The position numbers and the translations under genes are program-made. From assembly GCA_039707465.1 (NCBI GenBank), contig CM077644.1, positions 215,201,962-215,265,961 of the forward strand: a DNA stretch of 64,000 bases. Reading direction: 5' to 3'. The DNA is from Rhabdophis nuchalis. Taxonomy: Eukaryota; Chordata; Lepidosauria; Squamata; Natricidae. This document shows, in pieces, positions 25,386-37,448 of the stretch (the first letter of the stretch is position 1; each line of letters begins with the position of its first letter). Below the pieces are notes generated by a model. The model had not been told where the DNA came from. It searched no databases and saw only the letters and a program-made list of their open reading frames with translations.

Positions 25386-25796
25386 TTCTAAAGCATTTTC
25401 CTTAATAAAAATGTTTATAGTACTGATATCCTGGTAGAGTAATTAACATGTTGATAGTTGAACAATTAAATATAGTAAACAATGTGTGTATATCTAAACA
25501 GTACATATGCAGATACACTGTATATGTGTGTGTCCACACCTTGTAAATACAGATAGTTATTTTTCAAACTAATATTTGTATTTTTATGTTTGGTATAAAT
25601 CAAAGCAACATTATATTGTAAAAGTAGATTCGATTTAATAATAGAATAATTCACATATAACCAATAGATTAATATGATCAATTTAGATTTTCAAATTAAG
25701 GTAAGAATTGATTTGCAACATGTTTTGAGAAAGATTTCCAAAACATTGGAAACATTCAAAATTTCAGTCCAACGCAAGTATCTAAAATTTGGCTTT

Positions 25797-26037
25797 TTTC
25801 TTAAAATGTATATAATAATGAATAGAACAGACTGGGACAAACAAAAACGTTTGAATTAGGGGAATAGCTATATCCCCGGTATGTCCATCCTCTTCTTCTC
25901 TCTTTTCTATCTTCCCCCTCTTCTCTCCCCCTACCTTCCTTTCCGCCCTAAAAATGTACGTCGATTTCCCTTTATATTTGTTAAATGTTATATTTTATAG
26001 TTATATTAATAAAGATTATTTTTCAAAAAAATAAAAA
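25797..26037 (+). mobile_element. 5'-truncated L1 LINE 3' end
   Basis: The segment ends AATAAAGATTATTTTTC and a short A-rich tail. It is flanked by the duplication TAAAATTTGGCTTT (25783-25796 and 26038-26051). Its first bases keep an open end reading NRTDWDKQKRLN then stop, plausible for an ORF2 C-terminus. Long target duplications with an A-rich tail are typical of L1. Confidence 0.72.
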
Positions 26038-26100
26038 TAAAATTTGGCTTTCCAAATATGAAGGCTTTACATATCTCTGTGAATATCACATTAGTGAATA

Positions 26101-26515
26101 ATAGCACTAGCACTTAGACTTATATATTGTTCCATAGTGCTTTACAGCAGGAATCCCCAACCCAGCCGTCTGTAGTCCTTTGGGAACTGGGCTGTGGAAG
26201 TGGTAGGCAAGTGTGCACGCGCATACTTGTGCATTCAGCTGCATTTGTGAATACAGCATGTAGATATGCGTGAAACTCCCCTCTCCTTCCCTGCCACCAC
26301 TATCATCTCCACTGGTTTTCTGGTCTGAAATGGTTGGGAAATGCTGCTTTACAGCACTCCCTGAACAGTTTACAAATGTTAGCATATCACCCCCAACTAT
26401 CTTGGTCCTCATTTTACTGACCTTAGGAGAATAGAAGGCTGAGTCAACCTTGAGTCAGTCAGGACTGAACTCCTGGCTGCTGGTAGAGTTAACATTCTAA
26501 CCATTGCACCATCAC
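26101..26515 (-). mobile_element. Sauria-type SINE split by a hAT-like element
   Basis: The minus strand matches the SINE at 9245: the 3' part AGTGCTTTACAG (right to left, 26136-26147) resumes after the inserted MITE with CACTCCCTGAACAGTTTAC, and continues through GGCTGAGTCAACCTTGAG to the tRNA-like head around 26490-26513. Confidence 0.8.
26148..26346. mobile_element. hAT-like MITE inserted in the SINE
   Basis: Starts CAGGAATCCCCAACC and ends GGTTGGGAAATGCTG (inverted repeats). Flanked by the exact 8-bp duplication CTTTACAG (26140-26147 and 26347-26354), which is SINE sequence. 199 bp. Confidence 0.92.
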
Positions 26516-26755
26516 CATCACCATATTTACTGTTTTATACCAAATCAAGTTATTTAGTGTTTTTAAATTTTTAAATTTCTAATTTGTGTAATTTGTGTTA
26601 TGGTTTAATTTTTTAAAAAAAATTACGCTAAATTTCTTGTTTAAGAAATTGGAACTAAATAATTTAAAAACACATATCTGTATGCATGTTTAGATAATAT
26701 ATAAATATATATTAAAAGAGCATTCAGTCATGTCACTAATTATTTTGATTTGTAG

Positions 26756-26970
26756 AAGAACTCACAGGAAGCAGTAAACCTTGGTGTTTGAACAATACTG
26801 TTGCTTTTCCAACTCTTCTACCAGTTAATCAGACTTTGAACAATCATCGATTGAAAAGATCAATAAGCACTGAACGTTTTGTGGAGACGCTGGTAGTAGC
26901 AGACAAAATGATGGTGGGATACCATGGGCGCAAAGATATTGAAAATTATATTTTGAGTGTTATGAATATT
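26756..26970 (+). CDS. ADAMTS6: ADAMTS6 coding exon 4: furin site and start of the protease domain
   Basis: The exon has 215 bases (acceptor TTTGTAG at 26755, donor ATT|GTAAGT at 26970). The first part, about residues 212 to 242, is the fastest-changing stretch of the protein and is poor in recognisable motifs, with NNT and NQT glycosylation sequons. Then comes the convertase site RLKR (residues 243-246), and the catalytic domain opens with [18 protein letters not shown] and [10 protein letters not shown]. It enters phase 1 and leaves phase 0. Confidence 0.95.
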
Positions 26971-27199
26971 GTAAGTTTTATCCCTCTATATATTCACGTA
27001 ATTTATTTTAACACTACAGGTTGTAATGTTATTAAATTTAAAATATAAGGTTATACTAGTAAAGGTGTTATTTTTCAGATACTTTTTCTATGAATATATC
27101 CCAGTTGTCAGTGAAATATATTATTTACTTCTTTGGAAAAAAAGCCTATAAAATATGAACCAATCGTGTGCTAGCAATGTACCAAATTCAGTCTTTTAG

Positions 27200-27300
27200 A
27201 TACAATAAACAATCAATACACTAGCACTGATGATGTTATCTAGTTAGGGTAATGAAACATCTGTAAGAAAACAAGCTCAGAGAGCACCAAGGACCCCTCA
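27200..27300 (-). mobile_element. Possible Penelope-associated terminal fragment
   Basis: The phrases GTAATGAAACATCTGTAAG and CAAGCTCAGAGAGCACCAAGG also occur, slightly changed, at 59895-59945. I have seen this type of sequence next to Penelope-like elements, but the assignment is tentative. Confidence 0.35.
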
Positions 27301-27310
27301 GATACAATAA

Positions 27311-27515
27311 AGGTAGTCCTCAACTTACAATGGGTCACTTAGTGACTGTTCGAAGGTTTCCATGCTTTTGCTTAATGATCATGCTTTTGCTTTTATTTAA
27401 CAACCATTCAACAAAGCTCATAAAATTTGAGTCACATGGCTACCCTCTTTATAACTATCATAACTTACAGGTGGAATGAGTAGGCTTCATTACAGTCTTA
27501 AGTTGAGAGCTACCT
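27311..27515. mobile_element. MITE of unknown superfamily
   Basis: Ends AGGTAGTCCTCAACTTA and TTAAGTTGAGAGCTACCT are inverted repeats with two or three mismatches. No clean target duplication was seen, so the superfamily stays open. Confidence 0.65.
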
Positions 27516-27559
27516 GGAATCATAGGTATTTCTTAGGCAATTTTTATTTTATTGATTGG

Positions 27560-27795
27560 TTCATTGAATTTTTATCCTGTCTTTATTATTTTTTATAAAA
27601 CTCAAGGCGGTGAACATATCTAAAACTCCTATTTTTCCCACAAAACAACCCTGTGAGATGGGAGGGGCTGAGAAAAAGTGACTAGCCCAAAGTCACCCAG
27701 CTGGTTTTTCATGGCCCAAGATGGGATTAGAAGACATAATCTCCTGGTTCCTAGGCCAACATCTTAACCATTAGAGCAAACTGGTTCTCTGATAT
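27560..27795 (-). mobile_element. tRNA-derived SINE with L2-like tail, reversed
   Basis: The minus strand has a head CTCTAATGGTTAAGATGTTG, a body GACTTTGGGCTAGTCAC, then CTCACAGGGTTGTTTTG and a tail CACCGCCTTGAGTTTTATAA. It is the same family as 21030-21262. Confidence 0.78.
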
Positions 27796-28562
27796 TTTAG
27801 TTCTGTGCCCAGGGCAGTATCTATTAATTGAATGACCGAGTCACAAAGAGTTGACCTTACTGCTACTCCCCCCCCCCCCAAATAACCAGTTCAGTTAATA
27901 GGTTATAAGCACCATACTGGCATCTACTTTTCCAGTAGCAAACGCCTCCACACAATTAATAAATGTGCTTCTTCTGTTAATAACAGATGCTTCTTTTGTT
28001 TACATGGGAACACATCACCAGTTACTGTATTTTTCTGAGTATAAGACGGACCTTTTTCCCTCAAAAAGAGGCTGAAAATCTGGGTGTGTTTTCTACACTA
28101 AATACAGCATTTTTTGCCTCCCAAAACCCTGCCCCCTTCATCAAAATGGGCCTTGCAGAGCCTGTAGGAGGCTTTCAGAGCGCTCCTGGGGGCTGGGGAG
28201 GGCAAAATAAGCAGAAAATGGGCGATTTGTGGTTTAATTTTTCCCACCAGCTCCCAGGAGCACTCTATAAGTGTCCTAAAGGCTAAATTGGGTTTTTAAT
28301 AATTGGTTTTTAGCACAGGATTGGGGATTATTTAATATATATTTTAAATTATTTGTCTATCTTCTATTGTGTATGTTTTTTAAATTTCCTGTGCGCCGCC
28401 CTGGGTCCTCTGTGGAGAAGGGCGGGATATAAATGTAATAAAATGAAATGAAATGAAATGAAATGCATGCAGGTTTTTTGGCAAAAAGTGGGCCTGTTTT
28501 GGGGGGGAAATGGGCCATTTTTTCTCGTTTTTGGGGCCTCACCCCCCCCCCTGGAGCATTCT

Positions 28563-29779
28563 CCGCGCCAGTCCGGCTTTCGGCCCGGGCATAGCACCGA
28601 GACGGCATTGGTCGCGTTGGTTGATGATCTCTGGAGGGCCAGAGATGGGGGTTGTTCCTCCATCCTGGTCCTATTAGATCTCTTGGCGGCTTTCGATACC
28701 ATCGACCATGGTATCTTATTGCATCGGCTGGGGGGGGGTTGGGGGTGGGAGGTACCGTTTTACGGTGGTTCTCCTACCTCTCTGGCCGATCGCAATTTGT
28801 GTTGACAGGAGAGCAGAGGTCGACCTCGAGACCCCTCACATGTGGGGTGCCTCAGGGGTCGGTCCTCTCGCTTCTCCTGTTCAACACATATATGAAGCCG
28901 CTGGGTGAGATCATCCGTGGTTTTGGGGTAGAGTATCACCTCTACGCTGATGATACACAGCTGTATATATCTACCCCAAACCACCCCAACGATGCCGTAG
29001 CGGGGATGTGCCAGTGCCTGGAAGCCGTGTGGATCTGGATGGGAAGTAACGGACTCAGGCTCAACCCGACCAAGACCGAGTGGCTGTGGTTTCCGGCTGC
29101 CCGATTCAACCAGCTGATTCCATCGCTGGCCATAGGGGGCGAACATCTTGCCCCTGTGGATGGGGCGCGCAACTTGGGTGTCCTCCTGGATACCCGGCTG
29201 TCCATGGAAGATCAAGTGACAGCCGTGGTCAGGAGGGCGTTTTACCAGGTTCGCCTGGTACGCCAGTTGCGCCCCCTATTGGATCGGGATGCCCTTCGCA
29301 CAGTCACTCATGCTCTCGTGACATCCCGACTGGACTATTGTAACTCTCTCTACATGGGGCTCCCCTTGAGGTGCACCCGGAGACTTCAGCTGGTCCAGAA
29401 TGCAGCCGCGCGAGCAATAATAGGAACCTCAAGGTTTACCCACGTAACACCTCTCTTGCGCGAGCTGCACTGGCTGCCTGTCATCTTCCGGGTGCGCTTC
29501 AAGGTGCTAGTTGTCATCTTCAAAGCGCTCCATGGCTCGGGACCTAGCTATCTGCGGGATCGGATCCTGCCCCATACATCCTCACGGCCGATTCGCTCCC
29601 ACAGAGAGGGACTTCTCCGGGTGCCGTCCACTAGACTCTGTCAGCGGGTGACGCCCAGGGGAAGGGCTTTCTCTGTGGCGGGCCCAGCCCTCTGGAACAA
29701 CCTTCCCCCTGACATTAGAACAACCACGGACCGTCTAAAATTAAAAACACATCGTTTCTGCTTGGCCGGCCTAGGGTAG
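28563..29779 (+). pseudogene. L2 reverse transcriptase, one frameshift
   Basis: The frame reads [38 protein letters not shown], then after a G-run (28729-28740) a frame change, and continues with CGVPQGSVLSLLLFN, YADDTQLYIS, RLDYCNSLYMGLPLRC, VTPLLRELHWLPV and ALWNNLPPDIRTT to the stop at 29779. YADD is intact. It is close to the copy at 51.4-52.7 kb, which has no frameshift at the G-run. The G-run length difference explains the break. Confidence 0.88.
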
Positions 29780-29934
29780 TCTCTTTTAGTATGGGATTTT
29801 AGTAATTTAAATTGGGAATTTTAGCGCAGGGATAATTGTTTAATTTGCCTTTTAGTTATTTATGTATATTTATTGTATTTTTAACTTCCCTGTGCACCGC
29901 TCCGAGTCCCTCCGGGGAGAGGGAGCAGTCTATA

Positions 29935-29935
29935 A

Positions 29936-30019
<84 letters not shown>
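29935..30019. repeat. (TTA)n microsatellite at the L2 3' end
   Basis: About 28 copies of TTA follow the L2 terminus GTCTATAAATTAT. Polytyrosine and polyleucine frames here are artefacts. Confidence 0.95.
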
Positions 30020-30021
<2 letters not shown>

Positions 30022-30906
30022 AGCCTCCTAAAGGCTATTCATGCCTTTAAAAAAAATAGGCCCATTTTTGTGAAAAACAGGCCGTTTTGGGGAGGTCTGA
30101 GTAGTGCAAAAACTTTTTTTTAAAATTTGCTTCTTCAAAATTTTGGTGTGCCTTATACTTTGGTGTGTCTTATTCTCTGAAAAATACAGTCGTTTGCATC
30201 ATCTGGACAGGGTACTTCACTCTAGATAGTTGGGAGGGCAGTAGTCTTAGTCCTTTCCTCTTGGAGACGACACAGATTGCACAGATGCCGACTATCTCTT
30301 GTGCCTCTATAAATTGCTTCCCCTGCCCAATTCTGCTTGAACCTCTGAGCTAGTGCTTCATGGCTTTTATCAAGTAAAATTACTTGCGGGCAAGTTGTTA
30401 AAGTAGTTATTTAAAAATCAAATTGTGTGGTGGTTCAGTTTCAATTACTACTTCAGTGCTTCAGTGTTACATTTATTTTTCGAGGTTGGTAACTTGCCCA
30501 TATTGGTAAATGCCCATTTTACATTAGTTGTTTTTTTCAAGGGCAGTCAGATATAGAGCACATTATACTAATCTGAATGGAGTGATTGAAACACAATTTA
30601 TTGTAGCCAAATTTATCTTTTCTTGCAAAAGTAAAATGCAAAACTAAAGTGGAACATTGTCTGAAAAATATATCTCAAAACTGAATGTAACATTTCAGGG
30701 GGAGTACCATAATTAGTATTAATATAAACCTTTCCCCTTATTTTTCAAGATTTAAATTACCTAATTCTTAGAGTGTTAGTAATCTACAGCTTATACTGGA
30801 TAAATATCACTATATTTACACATATATTACCTACACATTATGATAAAATAAAAATATTTTTTTAAAATAAAAACTAAATGATACATGTGACATACTTCAA
30901 AACTAA

Positions 30907-31080
<174 letters not shown>

Positions 31081-31575
31081 TAAATGTAATAAAATATGCC
31101 TAAATATTGTTTGGAAAAATGTTAAATGGTAAACATTTATCATTCCCAAGTCACCTGAATTATTATTTTGAATTTGGAGAGATTAGTAAAGTATTATTTA
31201 AATAATTGAATATTAGTTCAATTAAATATCATGAAAATAACATAAGTGGAAGATTGGAGTTCTAAAATGTTGTCATAACTTGTTCTTTGGTCTTGGATTT
31301 TGATATTATAAAAACCAAAATAGCATTTTCCTCTGCATAACAGTACTTGCTGCAAGGGAGGAAAAAATAAATATTGGACTAACTCTATAATCCTTACTTT
31401 TGGCAAAATCAATGTGAAGTTCGAAATTAAATCTTTAAGATGCATGCACAAAACATACTGTAGGGCAGATTTAACAGAGATAAAAATTGGCAAGAAAAAA
31501 TTATTCCTAGAAATCACTGCTTCTAATTACAGATCATATTTAGACTTCAGAAGTCTTAACCACTGACCCTAGTAA

Positions 31576-31824
<249 letters not shown>

Positions 31825-32552
31825 TAAGTATAAGTATTTGTAGCAATCACATCAAGATAAAAATATTGCTTATATTGACATAATAATACAATATTCAATA
31901 ATAGATTATACATTTTTGTCTGTAATACATAAAGCATAAATCCAACTGCATATGAAATAACAATTGTATATTTAATGGTTTTATAAGTATTTTAGACTAT
32001 TCATTTTAGAACAAATCAAGAGCAGGACCCTAATAAGTTCCTGTTCATGGAATTTTAAAAGATGTGCATTCTTCTATCTTTTTTGTAGCTTTGATTTTTG
32101 GAATTATAGATTTATCTATCAAACAAATTTTAGATCATGGGGTATATCAATGGAAGACAGCTTTTGCTTTGTATACACGGCTTATGGATGACTGCTGATG
32201 AAAATAAGACCTTGGTCTTTAGTTCTTGAACTTCAAGATAACTTTCTAATTTATTGATCATGTTTTTATCGCAGAGGTCAGGCATACATAAATAGAAATT
32301 ATACTTTGCTGACCTCACAGTTGCTTTGTGGGTAGGTCAAAAGAAAATTACTTGCCTGAAATAGTTCAATCAGCCTCTGGGATTCATATCCGGCTCTTTT
32401 TGCATTACCTTATATCTGTTAAGACAATCCAGTGTGGCTGAAAATATAGTGGTGACCAACAGATGGGAGTGAAATGTTAGAATTTTTTTTGTTGCTCTTT
32501 GCTGCCACCAGTGGCAAAATATCTGATATTTGCAGTTCTGGTTGTCCTAGCA

Positions 32553-32848
32553 ACATGATGGTGAACCTATGGCACGTGTCCCACAGGTGGCACGCAGCAC
32601 TCTCTCTGTGGGCACATGAGGTGGCACTCCAATTCAGCTCTGCTGTGCATGGACCTCCCGCCGACCAGCTGGTCGTCGGGTCTCTGCAGTGCATGCGCAA
32701 GGGGCGGGGCACATGCAGGGGAATGCATGTGTGGGGGTGTAGTGCATGCAGGTGGCACACATGCATTACATTTTGGAGGTTGGACATGTGCACATTCACG
32801 CATGCACACACCTTGGGCACTTGGACCGGAAAAGGTTAGCCATCACTG
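32553..32848 (-). mobile_element. hAT-like MITE, family A
   Basis: The end GGTTAGCCATCACTG and the start ACATGATGGTGAACC are imperfect inverted repeats, flanked by the exact 8-bp duplication TCCTAGCA (32545-32552 and 32849-32856). It has a GC-rich middle full of GCATG. Non-coding. Confidence 0.87.
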
Positions 32849-33654
32849 TCCTAGCATATACATTCTGTGAGTTCATGAACCTCACTAAAATAATGTTCTT
32901 TTACTAAGGGAATTCATGATAAAATCAATGTGGCTTATATATTTTAATCAGAATAGTAAATAGTAATTTAAGAATAGTAATTGGGTGAGCTACTTATTTT
33001 AAGAATTACTATTCACAGCTAATAAGAACTGGCTCAGCTTCTATGGTGTTTAGCTTTTTCTGTTACAAAAGCCTTTGTTCAAGAATTAGTACATTTTTGG
33101 AAAGAGTGTTTGTATTCTTTCTAGTTCTTCAACCAAATTACCTTCAAAATTTCCCAGTGAGTTGTTGACATGACCTTGCTTTTCCTCACAAATCTTCAAC
33201 CTGCACTCTGAGGGCATTGTTTAGTTTCATTTCTATATAATAGTTTGATTTTGTCCATGCTAATTGACAATTTTAGTCTAATGTTTAGACCTAATGTAAC
33301 AGGTCTAATAATTGTTTTCAAGTATTCTTTTTTACCTTACTTTTAGGGTCTCTACATTAATTTATAGTAAAGTTCTTCATATTTTGCACTGTGTATATTA
33401 TGATACAAGAGCACATTTTCCCCAATAACAACCTTGAAGGTCACTTGGGCAAAGAGAGATGTTTTTTGATTAGCAAAACAAGTTTTGTCGGTAGTTACTA
33501 TTTTCATTCATTGAAAAGTTTACTATACAACTTTATATATATACTAGCTATACCCGGCCACGCATTGCTGTGGCCCAGCCTGGTTAAATGGCCAACCAAT
33601 CTGTGTGTAGATCTACACCTGCACACACACACGCAACCACCATATAACCCCCAA

Positions 33655-34215
33655 CCTACCTACCTACTGTATTCCTCCCTCTCTATCTATCCCTCTACCT
33701 ACCTACCTACTGTATTTCTTCCTTTCTCCCTCTATCTACCTACCTACCTACTGTATTTCCCCCTCTCTATCCCTCTACCTACCTACCTACTGTATTTCTC
33801 CCTCTCTCTCTATTCCTCTACCTACCTACCTACCTACTGTATTTCTCGCTATCTATCTATACACCTACCTACCTACCTGCCTACCTACTGTATTTCTCCC
33901 TCTCTATCTATCCCTCTTACCTACCTACCTACTGTATTTCTCCCTATCTATCCACCTACCTACCTACCTACTGTATTTCTCCCTATCTATCTACCTACCT
34001 ACCTACCTACCTACCTACCATATTTCTTCCTTTCTTCCCCTACCTACCTACCTACCTACCTACCTACCTACCTACCTACCTACCTACCTACCTACTGTAT
34101 TTCTCCCTCTCTATCTATCACCCTCTCTACCTACCTACCTACTGTGTTTCTCCCTCTCTATCTATCCACCTACCTACCTTATTTCTCCCTCTCTATCTAT
34201 CCCTCTATCTACCTA
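33655..34215 (-). repeat. (TACC)n higher-order array inside Helitron 2
   Basis: TACC runs alternate with TGTATTTCTCCCTCTC then TATCTATCC spacers, the reverse complement of the array in copy 1. The long frame through this region is repeat-derived. Confidence 0.92.
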
Positions 34216-34306
34216 CCTACTGTAATACAATGATACAATAGCAGAGTTGGAAGGGACCTTGGAGGTCATCTAGTCCAACTCCCTGCCTAGGCAGGAAGCC
34301 CTATAC

Positions 34307-34647
34307 CCATGATGGCGAACCTATGGCACGGGTGCCACAGGTGGCACATGGAACCATTTCTTAGGCCACGCGAGGCATTGTCCTGTCAGCTTCAGTGTGT
34401 ATGTGTGCCCTGGCCAGCTGATTTAGGCCTTCTTTTGAGGCCGTTGTTTGCCCTCTGGAGGTGGGGAAAGGCTGTTTTCACCCTCCCCAGGCTCCTATAA
34501 AGCTGCTGGAGCTTGGAGAGGACGTAAAAAGCATGCCAAATGCAGGGGGTCATGCACATAGCATTATCGATGTGGCACACCTGTGCACATCGCCCCTGCA
34601 CTCCCCCTGCTTTTGGCACGCGAGCCAAAAATGGTTATCCATCACTG
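34307..34647 (-). mobile_element. hAT-like MITE, family A, inside Helitron 2
   Basis: It is flanked by CCCTATAC (34299-34306 and 34648-34655), the reverse complement of the GTATAGGG duplication in Helitron 1, and lies at the same CR1 position. It has the same length as the copy in Helitron 1, 341 bp. Confidence 0.9.
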
Positions 34648-36300
34648 CCCTATACCATTTCAGACAAATGGCTATCCAACATCTTCTTGAAGACTTGCAG
34701 TGTTGGGGCATTCACAACTTCTGGAGGCAAGCTGTTCCACTGGTTAATTGTTCTAACTGTCAGGAAATTTCTCCTCAGTTCTAAGTTGCTTCTCTCCTTG
34801 ATTAGTTTCCACCCATTGTTTCTTGTGCTTTGGAGAATGACTTGACTCCCTCTTCTTTGTGGCACCCCCTGAGATATTGGAAGGCTGCTATCCTGCCTCC
34901 CCTAGTCTCTCTTTTATTAAACTGTATTTCTCCCTCTCTCTCTATTCCCCTATCTACCTACCTACTGTAATACAATAATACAATAGCAGAGTTGGAAGGG
35001 ACCTTGGAGGTCATCTAGTCCAACTCCCTGCCTAGGCAGGAAGCCCTATACCATTTCAGACAAATGGCTATCCAACATCTTCTTAAAGACTTCCAGGGTT
35101 GGGGCATTCACAACTTCTGGAGGCAATTTCTGTTCCACTGGTTAATTGTTCTAACTGTCAGGAAATTCCTCCTCAGTTCTAAGTTGCTTCTCTCCTTGAT
35201 TAGTTTCCACCCATTGCTTCTTGTTCTGCCCTCAGGTGCTTTGGAGAATAGCTTGACTTCCTCTTCTTTGTGGCAACCCCTGAGATATTGGAAGGCTGCT
35301 ATCCTGTGTCCCCTAGTCCCTCTTTTATTAAACTGTATTTTTCCCTCTCTCTCTCTCTATGGGCCACCTGGGAGTTTGCTATCCCAGTGCTTTTTTGGCC
35401 CTAAAAGGCCTCCATACGTGGCTGAGGAAATGACTGTTGGTGGGAGGAGTTACAGAGAGGTGAAAACCTGATCAGTGGGTACATTTTACATTTGTGTACC
35501 TTGCACATGACACACGTGTGCTAGGCACAAAATGAGTATGTATTCTATTATCGGAAGTCCTTGTGAATATTGTGTGAAAGTTTGGTGTAAATCGGCGTAG
35601 TAGTTTTTGAGATTAGTGGATTCGTACAAACTATTTTACATTTTTATTTATATAGATATACGTATGTATGTGACTATACACCTAGTATGATTTTATTTCT
35701 TTTTTAGCTTTTCTCTTTCTTTCATAGCTTTGTGTAGCCTTTTTCTTTTTCTATTTTTTAAGAAAAATATTTAATAAAAGAAAGGAAGTTTTTTTTTTTT
35801 TAAAGGAGACATTGTTCTGGAGGTAAAGATGAAGTGAAACTTGCCTGTCTAGCATCGTAATCACTATAAAATACTGGCTTTTAATATTGTAACATTGTGA
35901 GAATGACCTTGGGAGACAGGAAGAAGAGGTGCAGGGTAGACAATAGTTTGATAAGCAGTCCAAGGGAAGAATGGGGATGAAGAAAGTCTGGAGAATAAAA
36001 ATAAGGGCAGAGAAAGATGCTTTGAGAGTTGTAAGTGTCTGTTATGTTAACCTTACAGCTAAGATAGAGTTAGTATTTATGGTTTGTGCTTCTTGAAGGG
36101 CTGTCATTTATAGTTTATAAATTTTCCAATTTAATTAAATAAAAGGAAAAATTAAGTTGAAGTCATAGACAAGATAAACTCAAAGTTTCAACTTTTGCTT
36201 ACTGCAAAATATCTCATATACTGTTCCAATATACCCTAATAGTTTCAATTCTCAATATATTTGTAAACAAAAATTCATAGAAGTGAACAGAATTGAATTA

Positions 36301-36328
36301 TTGTGTGTGTGTGTGTGTGTGTGTGTGT
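36301..36328. repeat. (GT)n microsatellite
   Basis: A run of about 13 GT dinucleotides in intronic DNA. Confidence 0.95.
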
Positions 36329-36589
36329 AAAGAATTATTTTTGGGGAGTTCTTCCAAGAACCAGTTTGGTCTGTCTTAATAAGAGCATATATCATAATTT
36401 GATTCTGGTTTTTCAACAAATCATAGTCTAAATTAATTAGTAGCATGAAAATAAATTGAAGATAATGTTGTTTAGGAAACAAATTCTTCCTATCTCCTTT
36501 CTGCTAGACTTTTAAGGAAGGGAAACTTATGCCACAAAAGTTTGGCTTGTGCAGAGGAGAGAGGATTTAAGGGGAGAAGGAAACAGCTG

Positions 36590-37225
36590 TGGGAGGTGAT
36601 ATTAACCAACGCATTGTACGGGAGGGTGGAACTGGGGGCAATGACACTATGAAGCCCAGCCCAGGCTACGGGGTGAGAAGTGGTCTGTCATGCTGCCTTT
36701 GATGCCACCCTTTGCAGGGGTCTAGTGGGAAAAGCAAGGGCCATGCTAGAGCCCCACGAAGGATCTGGGTCCCTGCAGCAGGTGTCCCTCCAAGAGGGCT
36801 TTTGTGATCCCGAGCAGCACCAGCACTGGGCCAGCCTCTTCGAGGAGCTAAGTCCCTCTTCTGCCCCCATTAAAATCATACCCCACCCCACACACTGCAG
36901 TTAGTTATGCATAGGGTAATAGGGTTTATTTTAAATGGATAAAAAGATCTGTGCTGCTTGTTATCAAAATATGAGTGGAAGTGTGGATCCCTGCTGCCTG
37001 GACCCACCCGAAAATGCGAGGCACATAGCTGATTGGGGATATTCCACCCGCCAATCAGCTACTTCTGCTGAATCAGACTGCTGAAGCTGACCAGGCCATT
37101 TGCTGTTTGCTGCAAAGATGCTAGCCAGATTAATGTCTATTAATACCGAGGCAGAGGCAGAAACTTTTTTTCCTGTTTTCCTCCCCAAAAATTAGGGTGT
37201 GTCTTATACTCCAAAAATATGGTAA
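36590..37225 (+). other. GC-richer island with coding-like frame, ending in a MITE-type terminus
   Basis: From about 36600 to 36900 the base composition is much richer in G and C than the intron around it. A 74-codon frame (36680-36904) includes GKARAMLEPHEGSGSLQQVS and QHQHWASLFEELSPS, which reads like protein but which I do not recognise. The right end, GTGTGTCTTATACTCCAAAA near 37190-37212, matches the terminus of the Tc1-like MITE at 48993, so the island may be the interior of a larger element of that type. No function is assigned. Confidence 0.35.
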
Positions 37226-37389
37226 GTACTTTCTTTTTCTGCCTTCAGCAGAAAGCAAGACCAAAATACAAGGCTTTTTTTCTTGGTATGCTTCTTGGAC
37301 TTGGAAGTATGCAGCAAGTGAAATCATAAAACCACTGTACACTTTACTGCCCACAGTTTTTCTGCCATAATTTAAAGAGAGGCTAAATA

Positions 37390-37447
37390 ATTTTTATTTT
37401 ATTTTTTTTATTTTAAATTTATATCCCGCCCTTCTCCAAAAGGACCT
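37390..37447 (-). mobile_element. L2 LINE 3' end fragment
   Basis: TTTATATCCCGCCCTTCTCC is the reverse complement of the L2 terminus GGGCGGGATATAAA. It stops abruptly at the foldback element that starts at about 37449. Confidence 0.65.
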
Positions 37448-37448
37448 A

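Larger units (their letters stand above)
28285..30025 (+). mobile_element. L2 LINE sequence nested in the MITE
   Basis: The insert is bounded by TCCTAAAGGCT on both sides (28274-28284 and 30026-30036), a likely target duplication. It contains an L2 3' end with (AAATG)n at 28440-28463, a MITE-like patch (28466-28555), and then a 5'-truncated L2 from 28560 with RT, 3' end and (TTA)n tail. The order implies more than one insertion or a rearrangement. Confidence 0.75.
28025..30189. mobile_element. Tc1-like MITE interrupted by L2 sequence
   Basis: The ends CTGTATTTTTCTGAGTATAA and TTATTCTCTGAAAAATACAG are inverted repeats. The element at 48993-49408 has the same ends and TA flanks. This copy is split: 28025-28284 on the left and 30026-30189 on the right, with L2 sequence between. 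The left flank keeps TA; the right flank has decayed. Confidence 0.78.
33544..35656 (-). mobile_element. Non-autonomous Helitron, copy 2
   Basis: On the minus strand it begins TCTATATAAATAAAAATG (35656 leftward) and ends GGGTATAGCTAG at 33544, inserted between A and T of that strand (35657 and 33543). A hairpin with stem GGCCAC/GTGGCC lies just inside the CTAG end. The interior mirrors copy 1: a 5' part (35345-35656), two CR1 3' ends (34972-35336 and 34224-34930, the latter split by a hAT-like element), and a (TACC)n array (33655-34215). It is about 540 bp shorter because it has fewer CR1 units and a shorter array. It lies in an ADAMTS6 intron. Confidence 0.88.

Noticed and set aside
29836..30123. 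Polytyrosine frame
   Set aside because: It is driven by the (TTA)n microsatellite at an L2 3' end; the same applies to 52736-53143.
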